Positions 30,401 to 40,929 of a DNA stretch of 64,000 nucleotides are shown here, one piece after another. The stretch is from Yponomeuta sedellus (lineage: Eukaryota; Arthropoda; Insecta; Lepidoptera; Yponomeutidae). Both the position numbers and the translations under genes were made by a program. The DNA lies in NCBI GenBank assembly GCA_934045075.1, contig OW203724.1:19149143-19213142 (forward strand). Reading direction: 5' to 3'. The notes beneath the pieces were generated by a model. It was not told the origin of the DNA. It saw only the letters and a program-made list of their open reading frames with translations, and made no database searches. The number at the start of each line of letters is the position of its first letter. Position 1 is the first letter of the stretch.

Positions 30401-31533
30401 TCATACGTCAGCTTTCTAGGTATCTACAATGACCCAACTATGAGGCCGAGAGAGGAAATCTAAGGACTCACTAACTACTGGTGTACGAGAATAATAAAAA
30501 CTTATCTATCGATCTAAGTGTCGAAGTCAGGTCTGATTGGAATTAGTCTCATAGTACTTAAATGAGGGTTTGATAGAAAATATAAAAATTACACAGATAA
30601 AGTATCATTTATGGAAGACTTGAAAGCTAGGTAAAAAACTTAGAGGAAATAGAATTATCAATCAAACGGTGCCATTAAATATATATACAACCTGAAAACC
30701 GCGCAATAAACATTTTACAAAAAAAATTGAGCATTAAACGAAAACAATTAAAAGATCCCAGAATAAAATATATCGGTTAGAGTTTTTCATTTACCTTACA
30801 ACACTTTTGTTCTATGCCTTTAATTATTTTCTTGTTCAATTTACCACCTAGCTTATAAACTGTAGGTAAAATAGCTAAAGCAGAGTTGGGCTTCCATGAA
30901 TTATAGTGACTTTTATCCAGAATAGGACTCCAACCTTTACGACTATCCATCGCAGTCTTCTTAGCAGTACCGTAACGCTTCGCTACCAACTACTTAAGAT
31001 CTTCCAAAATGGAGTTGGCAAACTGCCTTAGGTGGTTTAAGGTGCTTGCTAAAGGCTTCGTAAATTGCCCGCCTAACGAAAGCTTCTAGACGCGAGTACC
31101 AACAAAAGTAAGTAACACTTGTAATGGAACCGTGACAATAAATAAGTGCGTATTTATCGGTGTCCTTTGTCGCGGTAACATATTTATTTGTAAAAGGCTT
31201 TTACGCCAGACGGAATCCCGTTATTGTGTGAGAATTTCAAACAAAACGAAGGCTTATACGTATTATAAGAGCACTATTGAAATGTGATCCGTTCTCCCCG
31301 AGACCGCCTTATAAAGATGTCTCGCTGCTGAAAATGTGTAAATACGTTTATTACGCACTTTGTGTGGAATTTCTAAAGCGTATTTTGTATAGATTCTAGG
31401 GTTAACTGAGATATTGACCTTATCTGAATTGAAAAGAAAGCTTCAAAGTTCACACAGCAGTCTATACACATTGTGAAATGATATTTGTATGTTGCCAGTG
31501 TTTTCCACGATTTGAAATAAATCTCTTATATGA
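30401..31533. other. No recognised gene or repeat (dpr intron C-D)
   Basis: A 70-codon minus frame at 30989-30777 (containing GTAKKTAMDSRKGWSPILDK) reads somewhat protein-like but matches no family that I know. Confidence 0.35.
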
Positions 31534-31768
31534 AGCGCTCGTGGCGTAGTCGAACCGAGTGAACGGCATCAATCACTTGAGTAAAGCAACAACAGGCGCG
31601 GTCAGGTGCAGGATGGGTGACCGTCCCGTGACTACCGCTAGTGGCATTTTTCTGAGCGCTTCCAAGTTTCGCAAGGCACCAAGCGTTAATCCTATGGTAC
31701 CAGCTTGCATGCAATGTCAGTCGTTAAGCCATTTCAGAGGCCTCATGGGCGGCTTGATAACTTCTGAT
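31534..31768 (+). mobile_element. 5S-headed SINE, 5' half
   Basis: GCTCGTGGCGTAGTCGAACC, then GCGCGGTCAGGTGCAGGATG-GGTGACCG, to GGCTTGATAACTTCTGA, where it breaks into a TAA repeat. The missing 3' half appears at 33944-34072. Confidence 0.8.
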
Positions 31769-32188
31769 AGTAATAATAATAAGAAATATTTATTATTATT
31801 ATTTTATTATTATTAATACTTTATTGCACCATAAAATTGCACAATGCGGCGAACTTAATGCCATAAGCATTTTCTACCAGTCAACCGCAGGAGGTAGAAC
31901 GAAAACTTGGCAGGCGTGCAAAAAAAAAAAAGACAACCTTCCACATTATTATATACTTACACATATAATACACTGAACGTATATATTAAAATAATAGTAT
32001 ATAAATTATATATATACTCATCGCATTACATACAAATATATATATACATAAACATCACTATAAAATACATTATGATATGTACACACTGTAAGAGACAAGG
32101 AATACCATATAAATTACCATACATATGAAATCTAAATATAATGAATAGGGAGGACATACATCGGAAAGACTCTTCACATAAGGAGTGG

Positions 32189-32824
32189 CTAAGGGAGTTT
32201 GGGGTAGCACTTCTCGAGGAAGTGTTCCCGGGCAAGAGCTTTGAAAGAATTTCGAGATGGGGCTTTACGGATATTATCAGGCAGGGCGTTCCAGAGACGA
32301 ACGGCTGAGACGCAGAAAGAGCTAGAGATGAAACCAGTATGGTGAGAGGGTGTATAAAGAAGAAGATTTTGGGAGGAACGGAGTTCTCTGCTATGTGTGC
32401 AAGATAAAAAAGCAAATTGAGTCTTAAGATATTGAGGAGTGTTGGGGTCGTTGAGGATAGAGTAGAGAGTGCAGAGAATTCGAAGGTTTCTACGATCTCG
32501 AATAGGAAGCCACTTCAACCTGGCGCGGAAATCAGACACATGGTCGTATTTCCGCAAACCAAAAATAAAGCGGATGCAGGTGTTCTGCAGACGATTGAGT
32601 TTGTTCAGGAATTCCTGCGAGAGATCGAGATAGCAGATATCGGCGTAGTCTAGGATGGGTAGGAGAAGGGAATTCACGAGAGTAATTTTGGTATTAATAG
32701 GAAGAAAGTTCTTCAAACGAAGTAAAGAATGGAGCGAGGCATAGAATTTCTGGGATACTGCCTTCACCTGAGCATCCCAGCAAAGTTTCCGGTCGATGAC
32801 GAGGCCGAGATCGGTGAAAGGACC
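32189..32824 (-). pseudogene. LINE ORF2 3' end (reverse-transcriptase thumb and tail)
   Basis: In the +1 frame relative to ORF1: GPFTDLGLVIDRKLCWDAQV, LPILDYADICYLDLSQEFLN, RLQNTCIRFIFGLRKYDHVS, FRARLKWLPIRDRRNLRILC and VSAVRLWNALPDNIR to a stop at 32189. This is the post-catalytic end of CR1/Jockey-type ORF2. It overlaps the ORF1 end by about 60 bp in another frame and shows no internal stop, so it is recent. Confidence 0.85.
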
Positions 32825-33486
32825 GTAGGATGAAGGCGGCAGAGCTCGTCCAACTCCAAAGCCGTAGATATCTTCTGTGGGTCCTTCCCCGGAACTTTTA
32901 CAAACACAGCGCCGTCTTTAGACCAAACTGAGGTTATTCCAAAGTGCTCTCGTGCTGTCATGAATAATGATTGGCGGGTCCTAGTCAGGAACTCGCGGAT
33001 CACGATGCCGGTGGACTTAAGTGACCTCTTTTGGCGCCAGATAACATTCTTCTGGGGCACGCTGTTAAATCGGACCAGAATGGGGCGAGGTCTCCGACTT
33101 CCACGCGTTCCAAGCCTGTGAGCTGACTGAATCGAAGCGGGCTCGAGACTGCTAAGGCCAAGCTTCTCACGGATGATTTGAACCAGCATTGATTCCACAT
33201 CCTCAGAGTCCTTCTCCTCAATGCCGCAGAAAAGAAGAGCGTTTCGACGATTATAGCTATCGAGATCGTCTAGTTGTGTAGCCAAATATGTCACCTGAGA
33301 ACGCAGCAGGCCCAAAATACTCACCACTGAGTCTTTAAAATTCTGGAACTCGCGGACAAGACCATCCAAGTCCAGTGTCTGTTGTGAGGTCGGAGATGTA
33401 AGTCGCTTCTCAAAGGCTTCCATCCGGGCTGACAGGGAGGACTCAATGGATTTCTGCGTGTCCAGGACTTCATTTAGTGTCGACAT
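32764..33486 (-). CDS. LINE ORF1 protein (L1-like coiled coil plus RRM), 240 aa
   Basis: The Met at 33486-33484 starts MSTLNEVLDTQKSIESSLSA. Heptad-rich residues 1-80 suggest a trimeric coiled coil; then LDSYNRRNALLFCGIEEKDS, SAHRLGTRGSRRPRPILVRF and LKSTGIVIREFLTRTRQSLF with SKDGAVFVKVPG make the RRM and C-terminal nucleic-acid chaperone part of Transposase_22-type ORF1 proteins. Such proteins coat LINE RNA. The frame is intact, but the last 25 or so residues (after LDELCRL) are ORF2 sequence read out of frame, because the deletion fused the two ORFs. An upstream in-frame extension to 33570 has no ATG. Confidence 0.8.
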   Translation of the reverse strand: MSTLNEVLDTQKSIESSLSARMEAFEKRLTSPTSQQTLDLDGLVREFQNFKDSVVSILGLLRSQVTYLATQLDDLDSYNRRNALLFCGIEEKDSEDVESMLVQIIREKLGLSSLEPASIQSAHRLGTRGSRRPRPILVRFNSVPQKNVIWRQKRSLKSTGIVIREFLTRTRQSLFMTAREHFGITSVWSKDGAVFVKVPGKDPQKISTALELDELCRLHPTVLSPISASSSTGNFAGMLR

Positions 33487-33784
33487 AGTGTAGTGCTGAG
33501 ATGTTGAGTGACCGTGTCTTCTATGTAGATTGTGTTGAGAGTAAACACCAGCAGGTATGCTTGATAACAATTATTAGCCAATAAGTAGCATATAAGTCAC
33601 TGAGAAACTGCAAATTTCTTTGATTTGATGAATAAAATGATTTAAATATCAAAGGAGCAAGATTATTGCAATGTTAACTTTTTGCATCCTACCGCCCAAA
33701 AAAAAGCTTACTAAATATTTATGGACATATTACACAGATCTCGTTAGCCCTATACTAAGTGCAACTAAATGACTTGTGTTATAG

Positions 33785-33940
33785 GTGCTAACTTGATGAT
33801 AGATTTAATACAATAAATACATAGATAACATCCAAGACCCGAGACAAACTAGAAAAGTTCGTTTCCTAGTTTGACCCGGCCGGGGATCGAACCCGAGACC
33901 TTCGGTTTTGCGGTCAGCGTGCCAAACCACTGCGCCACCG
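33785..33940 (-). mobile_element. tRNA-derived SINE (family D)
   Basis: The minus strand starts CCTCGGTGGCGCAGTGGTTT (A box), then GGTCTCGGGTTCGATCCCCG (B box), GGCCGGGTCAAACTAGGAAA and TCTTGGATGTTATC. It sits just inside the break of the 5S-SINE. Confidence 0.75.
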
Positions 33941-33943
33941 AGG

Positions 33944-34075
33944 CTGAAGGCCCGCCACTGTCTTACAATCCTCTGCTAACCCAGTCTTGCCCCCCCCTGG
34001 TGGAGTATGGCCTAACCTTTCTGCGATGCAGGAAAAGACTCGTGCCCCTGCAGTAGGGACTTACAAGGGTTGATA
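33944..34075 (+). mobile_element. 5S-headed SINE, 3' half (continuation of 31534-31768)
   Basis: CTGAAGGCCCGCCACTGTCT to GCAGTAGGGACTTACAAGGG and TTGATATCGAT. It begins exactly where the 5' half stops. Confidence 0.8.
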
Positions 34076-35387
34076 TCGATATGAAAATAGGAAAAAAGAT
34101 AGGACGACATAATAAATCCTTTATTGTTGAGTTGGGACTGCGTTTATTTTCATCGCTTTGCTCAGAAAATTTATGATCATCTATGCAATATTACTAAAAA
34201 GAGCATTAGGCGCAAGTCATACAATTAGAATGTGGAACAGAACTTATGCGTACTTATGCGTGTCAGCAGCACCTTAATAGTACACCATGGTCCTCTTAAG
34301 GTGCTGCTGACAGCCAAATGAGAAATACTTACTAACTTAACCATAACCTTCGCTGTAAAACAAAAAAATAAATGATCTTCTATGTTTGAAAATATTTGAC
34401 AACAACGTTGTGGCATCCTGTTAAGGCACCGATAACAGGCATTGAGACCCAAAATTGTACCTTACTTAATTATTTTTAGTTAAACCGACTGTAAATCGAT
34501 GTGAAACAGAAAAAAAAAATTTGAGAAGAATAGTTATAGAAACATCGACGTTGTCTCGGAGACATATTATTATTTAAATGTATTAACATATATATTAAAA
34601 AAAAAAGTAACCACCATATAGCAATCACATTCAATTTGTTCATTTCAATTTCCATATTATGATGTCCTTGAATGGTTACCATAGCTATCCTAGATGGGGG
34701 TCAGGACAATGATTGCGCTGCGTGAAAGTAATTAATATTATTGTGTAGCGATAAGATTAATGATCCATCAAATTATACTCTATTATACTAGTTATTAGAT
34801 GTTTTCAACTAAAGAAATAGCTTCTTAGTAATTCCTTCCAATTTTAATTCCTTTTAATTCCTTTTAATTTTAAGGGCTTGGTTTATTTTCAAACCTCACT
34901 ACGCATATCTCCAAATTGTGAGTGAACCCAAACCTGCTTGCCGGTAAATCATGTCACAGTACAAGTTTCGTGTGTATTGTGACGTCAGAGCCACACTAAA
35001 GTGCAGGAAGTAAAGCCAAGAAAACTGCAGAGAGAAACTGCCAAAGCCACAGATGAATTCCCTCTAAGCTTCTTGTTCAACCTCTTAAAGGATTTCTTGT
35101 AGAAACTTGTGCTATTTAAGCTTTGCTATTCAACTACGAACACTATTCTCGGTTGCCGTTACTGACGTAAATAGCTTGAGATTCAGACTAAAAGTTGTTA
35201 GCAGTTCAAGTTGACAGCTGACCAATTTTGGTTTTCATTGAAAGTGTCGCCAATTTTTATTTTATTTATTAAACCATATTATATTTACCTACAGATTAAG
35301 TGGATGCGGACCTCCTAAAACTATAACTGGTTGGTCTCGAGGTCTGTGTCTTCATATCCCAAATTACTCTTACATAGGCACATAAAA
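34076..35387. other. No gene; small hairpin at 34260-34312
   Basis: TGTCAGCAGCACCTTAA and TTAAGGTGCTGCTGACA pair over about 17 bp around a 19-nt loop. The rest is AT-rich intron. Confidence 0.5.
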
Positions 35388-35562
35388 TGTCAGAGGCCTT
35401 ATGGGCGGCTTGAAAACTTCTGACAGTCAGGCCCGCCACTGTCTTACAATCCTCCACCAACTCGGACTTGGCCTCCGTGGTGGAGTATGGCCCAACCTTC
35501 CTGCGATGCAGGAAGGGACCCGTGCCCCTGCAGTGTGGACATACAGGGTTGATATTGAGGTA
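35388..35562 (+). mobile_element. 5S-SINE 3' half
   Basis: TCAGAGGCCTTATGGGCGGC, GACAGTCAGGCCCGCCACTG, AACCTTCCTGCGATGCAGGA and the tail GTGTGGACATACAGGGTTGA. Confidence 0.7.
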
Positions 35563-36387
35563 ATAATTACATAACGCTGAGCATTGAAACATTTCATTAC
35601 TAAGACACTATGTAGCCATAAGCGAGTTAGTCTGCCAAAGAAAAGGAGCAGGTAGAGGGTGTTTAATCTTCCCACATTCGTCATGATAACACAAACCGCT
35701 CTCTGTGTAATATCTGGGAATATCTGTAAAAAAGGAATGTCGCACTTCGTCCATGTTCTAGTCATTAAAACTAACAAACAGTTAATTCATCATAGTAGAT
35801 ATATGACGTTTAATGTAGAACTAGCGCAAAAGCCAAATGTATTTAATGAAAAATGTCACATGCAATCAAAAGAATACCTTAAGCTATACAAATCCAAAAG
35901 CGCAAAAGCATATTTTAATCTCATTGGATATGTCATGTCAAACGATAATTGTATTGAACTGACAATATGTATTTCAAACTTACGTAAGTATTGTAGGCAA
36001 CTTTATAGAGGGTTATTATTCTAAGTATTAATACTTTTATTAATACATACACGTACTTTTTAAAAGTAGTATGTAATAGTAGTACATTTCAAACATTTGT
36101 TGTTTTTCATGTAGACCATAATCTTCCCACTATAGGGGATAGGCATTCCCTCAGCCAGAGAGTATGGGCTTTATTAATCTATAGTTAGTGATACTTCAAT
36201 TATACTTCAATTATATTATACGAGTTAACTTCGAAAGAAATTGGCAGAGTTTCATTGCGATGTTATTACGTTAGTAAATAGAAACCAAACTACGTTTGTT
36301 ATAATTGCTCTTGACTCTTAAAATTAAAAAATAGATTTATTCTGAAAAACTTTCAATTGAAGTTTTTTTTCCACTTCTTACCACTCA
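35563..36387. other. No recognised gene or repeat (dpr intron C-D)
   Basis: A plus-strand frame of about 120 codons near 35659-36024 is AT-driven and has no domain. Confidence 0.4.
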
Positions 36388-36581
36388 CTAAGGCTAAGCG
36401 CGCACGGGTTACTTTTGTCACCGTGACTGTTTCGTCACTCCGTAGATATGTATGGAGATGCGCGAAATGTCACCCAGTTGTCACGTCGTAACATACGCGC
36501 ATCTCCATACATATCCACGGTCTTGATAAGATTGACGAAACAGTCACGGTGACAAAAGAAACCCGTGCGCGCGTAGCCTAA
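36388..36581. mobile_element. MITE with about 75-bp inverted repeats
   Basis: The left CTAAGGCTAAGCGCGCACGG and the right CCGTGCGCGCGTAGCCTAAG; also TTTTGTCACCGTGACTGTTT against AAACAGTCACGGTGACAAAA, and GATGCGCG against CGCGCATC. The short unpaired centre is at about 36455-36490. Confidence 0.8.
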
Positions 36582-36589
36582 GAGTGCAG

Positions 36590-36720
36590 GAACCCATAGT
36601 GACGAAACCTGAGTATCTGAGGTGTTCAGACGTTTGAAATTGCCAATCCGTGGTGATCAAGCGATTATGCCCATGCTTTCTGAGAGAAGACCTGTTTCCT
36701 ACATTGGGCCGAATGTGGGC
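36590..36720 (+). mobile_element. SINE family C body fragment
   Basis: ACCTGAGTATCTGAGGTGTT, GAAATTGCCAATCCGTGG, GCCCATGCTTTCTGAGAGAA match the body at 18440-18530. Confidence 0.5.
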
Positions 36721-37377
36721 TACATGAAAAAGGTACTAGTCCGTAGCCTTTCACTAATTCGCTCATTAGTACAGATGTCAAAAAACAATATTGTTTGTGT
36801 TGTGGCGTAAGGGATTAATTAAGGTTTAGTTCATAAAGAGATTGGTGGTTGATATTTGGTTAGTTCAGGATTAGCAATATTGTCATATCTGCGTATAAAT
36901 TGAGGATAATTAAAATGGAACTCATTTGGGCTAAGCCTAATTAATTGGGCGCCATCGCCCATGGCGACTTTTTGTGGCGCATCAGTAACGATACAATCAC
37001 AATATAATCGCGAAGTTATTGCTGGTTATACACTATGTAACCTCGATACTGTATCGTTCACTGTGAACTTTGAAGCTGTATCTAGCGAAAGCTAGACTTT
37101 TAAAAGGTTACGATGCTTTACAAAAGTGGGTAGGGGGTTCGAATAACGCGTTACGTAAGTTTTTTTTCATTTATTTTTAGAGAATTATTACACTACCACT
37201 TTGGCAACCTTGTGCATTTATGTTTTAAGGGGAATTTCCTCATCTATATTGTACGTAACGTTTAAGGAAGGCGAGGAGTGCGCGAAGACGCCATGCAACA
37301 TCGACTTAGTGATTGTGCATTAGTGACTACCATGACAACATTACATAAAGTGACAATTTGTGCGTACTAAATTCAGC

Positions 37378-37690
37378 CACTAGAAGTCCTCTGCTGGACA
37401 TAGGCCTCCTCCATAGATTTCAGAAAGACCGGTGAGGCGGTCTTACCTCCATCCTGCGGCTGCTCGTTCTACGCTGCGCTTGCCGATAAATAGTCTCTAT
37501 TCAAGAACTTTTCGTTTCCATCGGCCATCAGTGCTACTTGCTATGTACCCCGCCCTCTGCCACTTCAACGTACTAATTCGCTGGGCTGTGTCGATTACTT
37601 TCGTTCGTCTATGGATCTCATCATTTCTGTTTCGGACTCGTTGAGAAATTCCGAGCATAGCCCTTTCCATAGCTAGTAGGGTAGTATATT
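37378..37690 (-). pseudogene. RTE-type LINE ORF2 fragment (family 2)
   Basis: The minus strand reads ERAMLGISQRVRNRNDEIHR, RTKVIDTAQRISTLKWQRAG, YIASSTDGRWKRKVLE, stop, RLFIGKRSVERAAAGWR, stop, and ends in the GTCCAGCAGAGGAC terminus. This is the RTE tail with two or more stops. Confidence 0.8.
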
Positions 37691-38067
37691 ATTGGTTTCT
37701 CCATCAACTTGTCTGACATATTCATCCAATCGAAAAACCGTAATACCTCATGATGATAATCAATCTTTCTCTCAGATGTCACCTGAACAGTCTGTAATCG
37801 ATGAGGAATCGATACCATGCAACTGTATCGCCACAAAAAGTCGACGTGCAGACGATGGTCTACTATATTAACCCCTACAAAACGGAGTGCAGTCGAGAGC
37901 CAATAAGCCGATAGATTTTGTTAATCGCCTGTAACATAACGGCAAATAGCAGTTTTTGTATGTGAAAGTGGATGTAATAAGAGAGTTCGTACAAAGGTCA
38001 TAGGCGGAAAGGTCAAAGATCTCGCAAATATGGAAATACTAGTACCATTGACCTTTGTATAAAATAT

Positions 38068-38142
38068 GAAAGCCTGTTGTGGGAATCGAACCCATGGCCT
38101 CTATTTTAGTAGTCAAGCTTGTAAGCCACTAGACCAATGAAG
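38068..38142 (-). repeat. tRNA-like sequence (SINE head or tRNA relic)
   Basis: The minus strand reads TTCATTGGTCTAGTGGCTTA (A box) and CATGGGTTCGATTCCCACAA (B box) with 3' GGCTTTC. The acceptor stem pairs poorly. Confidence 0.4.
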
Positions 38143-38586
38143 GATTTTGCGGTGTATTCATTCGGAAACCGTCCATGAAGATGAACGAAAGGTATATTAA
38201 TCGTGGAATTCTTTTCAGGAAATAGTTAATAACTTTGGCGAGTTTTCAATTAAACGTGATTTCAATTAAAGTGACAGCTGTAAGCTCATTGAATAAAATT
38301 TCCATTTGGTTTTCTATTGTGTTAATTTCATCCTTTAATTACCTTTACCAAATATTTTACTAAATTAACAACCAGTCCCGCGTTTTTAGTTTTTACCCCT
38401 TTAATGATGCTACTTGTACTGTAGGTTGTTTAAATAAAAATGTTACAACTTACGAGCATTAGAGACGGCAAAAGAGAAATGCACTCAAGAACTGTGTTTG
38501 CGTCTCTTTTCGTGATGTTACTGTGGTAACCATATACTTCAAAATGTTACTATGGTAACCATTCAATCAAGTATTAGGAGTTTGAA

Positions 38587-38940
38587 TGAGCGTTTTTCCA
38601 TTAGCCGGCCCGGCACCGGCACGGCATGCACCGGCGGCGTGACCGTGTACTGGCACCGCCGGGACTCCGATTTTAAACTGCGCCGGTGAAAAACTTTAAA
38701 AAAAAACTTCCTCCTACCCGCCCGCGCACTTATACACGCGGCTACAATTCATTTACAAAACACATGCATATTTGCCGGGCTGGCACCGACTGGGAAGCTT
38801 GCTATCCCGGTGACGGCGACGGCACTGGCAGGACTCAACGCCGTGCCGGCACCGGCGTCGGTAAGTGCAAAATCCATACACGCGAGCCATACACTTTCAT
38901 ACATTTTGCTTCCGGCCGGAAAAATGGAAAAAAGCCTAAT
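38587..38940. mobile_element. GC-rich foldback element
   Basis: TTTTTCCATTAGCCGGCC near 38591 and CCGGCCGGAAAAATGGAAAA near 38912 are inverted ends; CCGGCACCGGCACGGC (38609) and GCCGTGCCGGCACCGGC (38849) are subterminal inverts. It is much more GC-rich than its surroundings. Confidence 0.55.
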
Positions 38941-39179
38941 TTCACTAGAAGCTGTCGTAATTTAATATGTAAAATGGCCCTAGCTTTCTTAGCCTCGGCG
39001 TACTCTTCACAGAACATCATCCATAACTTTCTTTATACACACCCAATGTAAATGACTAAGTAGAAATCTGATAAACCTTAAAATACACGGTGCAAAGTTT
39101 TTCATAATTTTTGGACATTTACTTTTCTTATCGTAGTACAAATTACTGAAATTCTTTTAAAACTGATTATGATGATATC

Positions 39180-39225
39180 AACCCTTTGTATATCTCCACT
39201 GCTGTGGCACGGGTCTCTTCCGGGT
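39180..39225 (-). mobile_element. 5S-SINE tail fragment
   Basis: TCAACCCTTTGTATATCTCC then ACTGCTGTGGCACGGGTCTC. Confidence 0.5.
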
Positions 39226-39249
39226 ACGTTTTAAAACGATTTATAAGAA

Positions 39250-39400
39250 TTTGAATTACAGGGTCGGACCTGGACTACAATAGCCACAGACCAATCGCGA
39301 TGGAGGACCCATGAAGAGGCACAAAGAGTATATAACCACTACGAAGAGGCATACGTCCAACAGACAAGCAAATGCTGACGAAGAAGAAGAAGAACAGAAT
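39250..39400 (+). mobile_element. LINE tail fragment (RTE-type, family 2)
   Basis: It ends AGAGGCATACGTCCAACAGA then CAAGCAAATGCTGACGAAGAAGAAG, a divergent GTCCAGCAG...AAGAAG terminus. Confidence 0.4.
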
Positions 39401-39554
39401 TTGAGTAATTTGTACCTCTAAGGGCGTGTAGACCTTTTTTCCGAATTTGTAATGAAATGAAAAAGTTTTATTCAAAGTAGCGCAGAAGCTGCGGCTCAAT
39501 GAATGTTACAATTCAAACTAAGTGTCAATTTTAAAATCTAGATCATTTTAGAGA

Positions 39555-39612
39555 AAAAATGGACAAAAAAACTCCAAACTTCACAAAGTTTGGAGTTTTT
39601 TTGTCCATTTTT
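39555..39612. repeat. Perfect 27-bp hairpin, 4-nt loop
   Basis: 39555-39581 (AAAAATGGACAAAAAAACTC...) pairs exactly with 39586-39612; loop CACA. Confidence 0.85.
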
Positions 39613-39808
39613 CATAGTCCCTAATTAACACAGTTTACACAATAATAATTATTTTGAAACGTACAACTCATGCAATGTACTGGCTTTAATCTAAAGATGG
39701 AGTCATCTAAATAATCCTTTATGCTATAGTAGCCTTTTTGGTACAAAGTGTACTCAACAAATTTTTCTAACCACGTTTCAGGCAAGCTTAATATATCTTC
39801 AAAAACCC

Positions 39809-39918
39809 CGGGTCTAGGATGTTTACATGTTTGCGATGTCGCTGTTTCTGGTTCCCACGACACAGGGTATCCTACTGTGGGGCCAGAAGCAATTCTTGTG
39901 TCTGCATGTAAATATAAA
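39809..39918 (+). mobile_element. tRNA-derived SINE tail (family A) beside the exon C donor
   Basis: GGTCTAGGATGTTTACATGT, TTTCTGGTTCCCACGACACA, GTGGGGCCAGAAGC and CTGCATGTAAATAT. It lies antisense to dpr and begins about 20 bp downstream of the donor. Confidence 0.75.
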
Positions 39919-39935
39919 AAAATGTCCCAACTTAC

Positions 39936-40063
39936 TTGTTCCTTGTGAGTCCACGTGATCGACGTGGGAGGCTCCGGGGTGTGACGTACGATGCACGTCA
40001 AGTTTATCGTAGAGCCAGTTTGGATAAACAGCTCTGCGCCGCCGGAGATTGTCGTCTCCGGTT
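39936..40063 (-). CDS. dpr: dpr exon C: first half of Ig2
   Basis: This exon encodes Glu150 (split codon) to Gln192: PETTISGGAELFIQTGSTIN, then LTC with Cys173, then HTPEPPTSITWTHKEQ with core Trp187. A sequon is present at N170. The phrases STINLTC and TPEPP are strongly conserved in insect DPR Ig2 domains (from memory). The acceptor is GTTGTCCGCAG|AACCGG after a pyrimidine-rich run; the donor is GAACAA|GTAAGT, phase 0. A tRNA-derived SINE begins about 20 bp inside the following intron. Confidence 0.95.
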
Positions 40064-40274
40064 CTGCGGACAACGGAAGGAGGTTAACAACTTGCGCAGG
40101 ACGAGTAAAGTAAATATTTTCATTTGCATATTCACCCGTCACATATCTGGGTAGAGTGTACTGATTTACATTTTGATGTAGACTGAAGGTTGCTAGAATA
40201 CAAGCTTAGTTCAAAGGAGTGCCTCGACCGGCAATCCAGGTAACAAATCAAGTTTTGATCGTATAATATGTATA

Positions 40275-40462
40275 TGCATACGTCGACCAAATAGGGGATG
40301 TATTAGCAAAGCGAAAGATAAAAAGTACCCGAAACCGGCGTGCGCGCTTGCAACGACTTATGAACGTTGATGAAGCGAATATGATTTGTCAGGGTCATGG
40401 CAAGTGGCATTCCCTGGTCTCTGCCTACCCCTCTGGGATACAAGCGTAAGGCTATGTTATAT
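40275..40462 (+). pseudogene. RTE-type LINE tail (family 1)
   Basis: TCGACCAAATAGGGGATGTA, AGCGAAAGATAAAAAGTACC, TGCAACGACTTATGAACGTT, CATGGCAAGTGGCATTCCCT and GGGATACAAGCGTAAGGC. 5'-truncated, in the dpr upstream intron side of exon C. Confidence 0.7.
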
Positions 40463-40929
40463 TATATTTATGAAGAATACTAATTAACTAATAAATCAAA
40501 AAGCATTATCAGCCTTGTCGTAATTTATTTGTTCTTCTTCTTCGTCGTTTCCTCATGGCTGAGAGACGTGATTAAGGGCAGCTTTCGCCACCTCAATTTA
40601 TTAAGTATGGACAAAATCTTAAAGCTCCACACTAACTTATAACAGGTTAATAAAAAAAAAAACTATTTACTATAACTATACAAATAAAATATATAAAAAG
40701 GCACCAATTACTACTGCTTATACAGAAGAGCCATTATGAAAACAGTGCGTTTTGTGAGCATACAGTTAATATTTACATTTCATAAGGCATCACTTAGGCC
40801 TTATTAGGTTTTTGCATCGATATAACAAAACATCTTTAGTCTTCAACGCTGACAACATTGCTTAACTAATATCGTATGTAGGTACTAGCATTGGTGGTAT
40901 TAGTTTCGTATGTTATATTGCAATGTTAT

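Larger units (their letters stand above)
31769..33600 (-). mobile_element. Internally deleted CR1/Jockey-type LINE
   Basis: In order on the minus strand: 5' part to about 33487, ORF1 (33486-32764), an ORF2 remnant (about 32824-32189) and a 3' UTR ending GTGCAATAAAGTATTAATAA then a TTA/TAA run at 31815-31769. The endonuclease and reverse-transcriptase core are absent. Confidence 0.8.

Noticed and set aside
30777..30989. 70-codon minus-strand frame with protein-like wording
   Set aside because: No family recognised, no start or splice context that links it to a gene; left as a note only.
35659..36024. 121-codon plus-strand frame
   Set aside because: No domain; codon use matches the AT-rich background.
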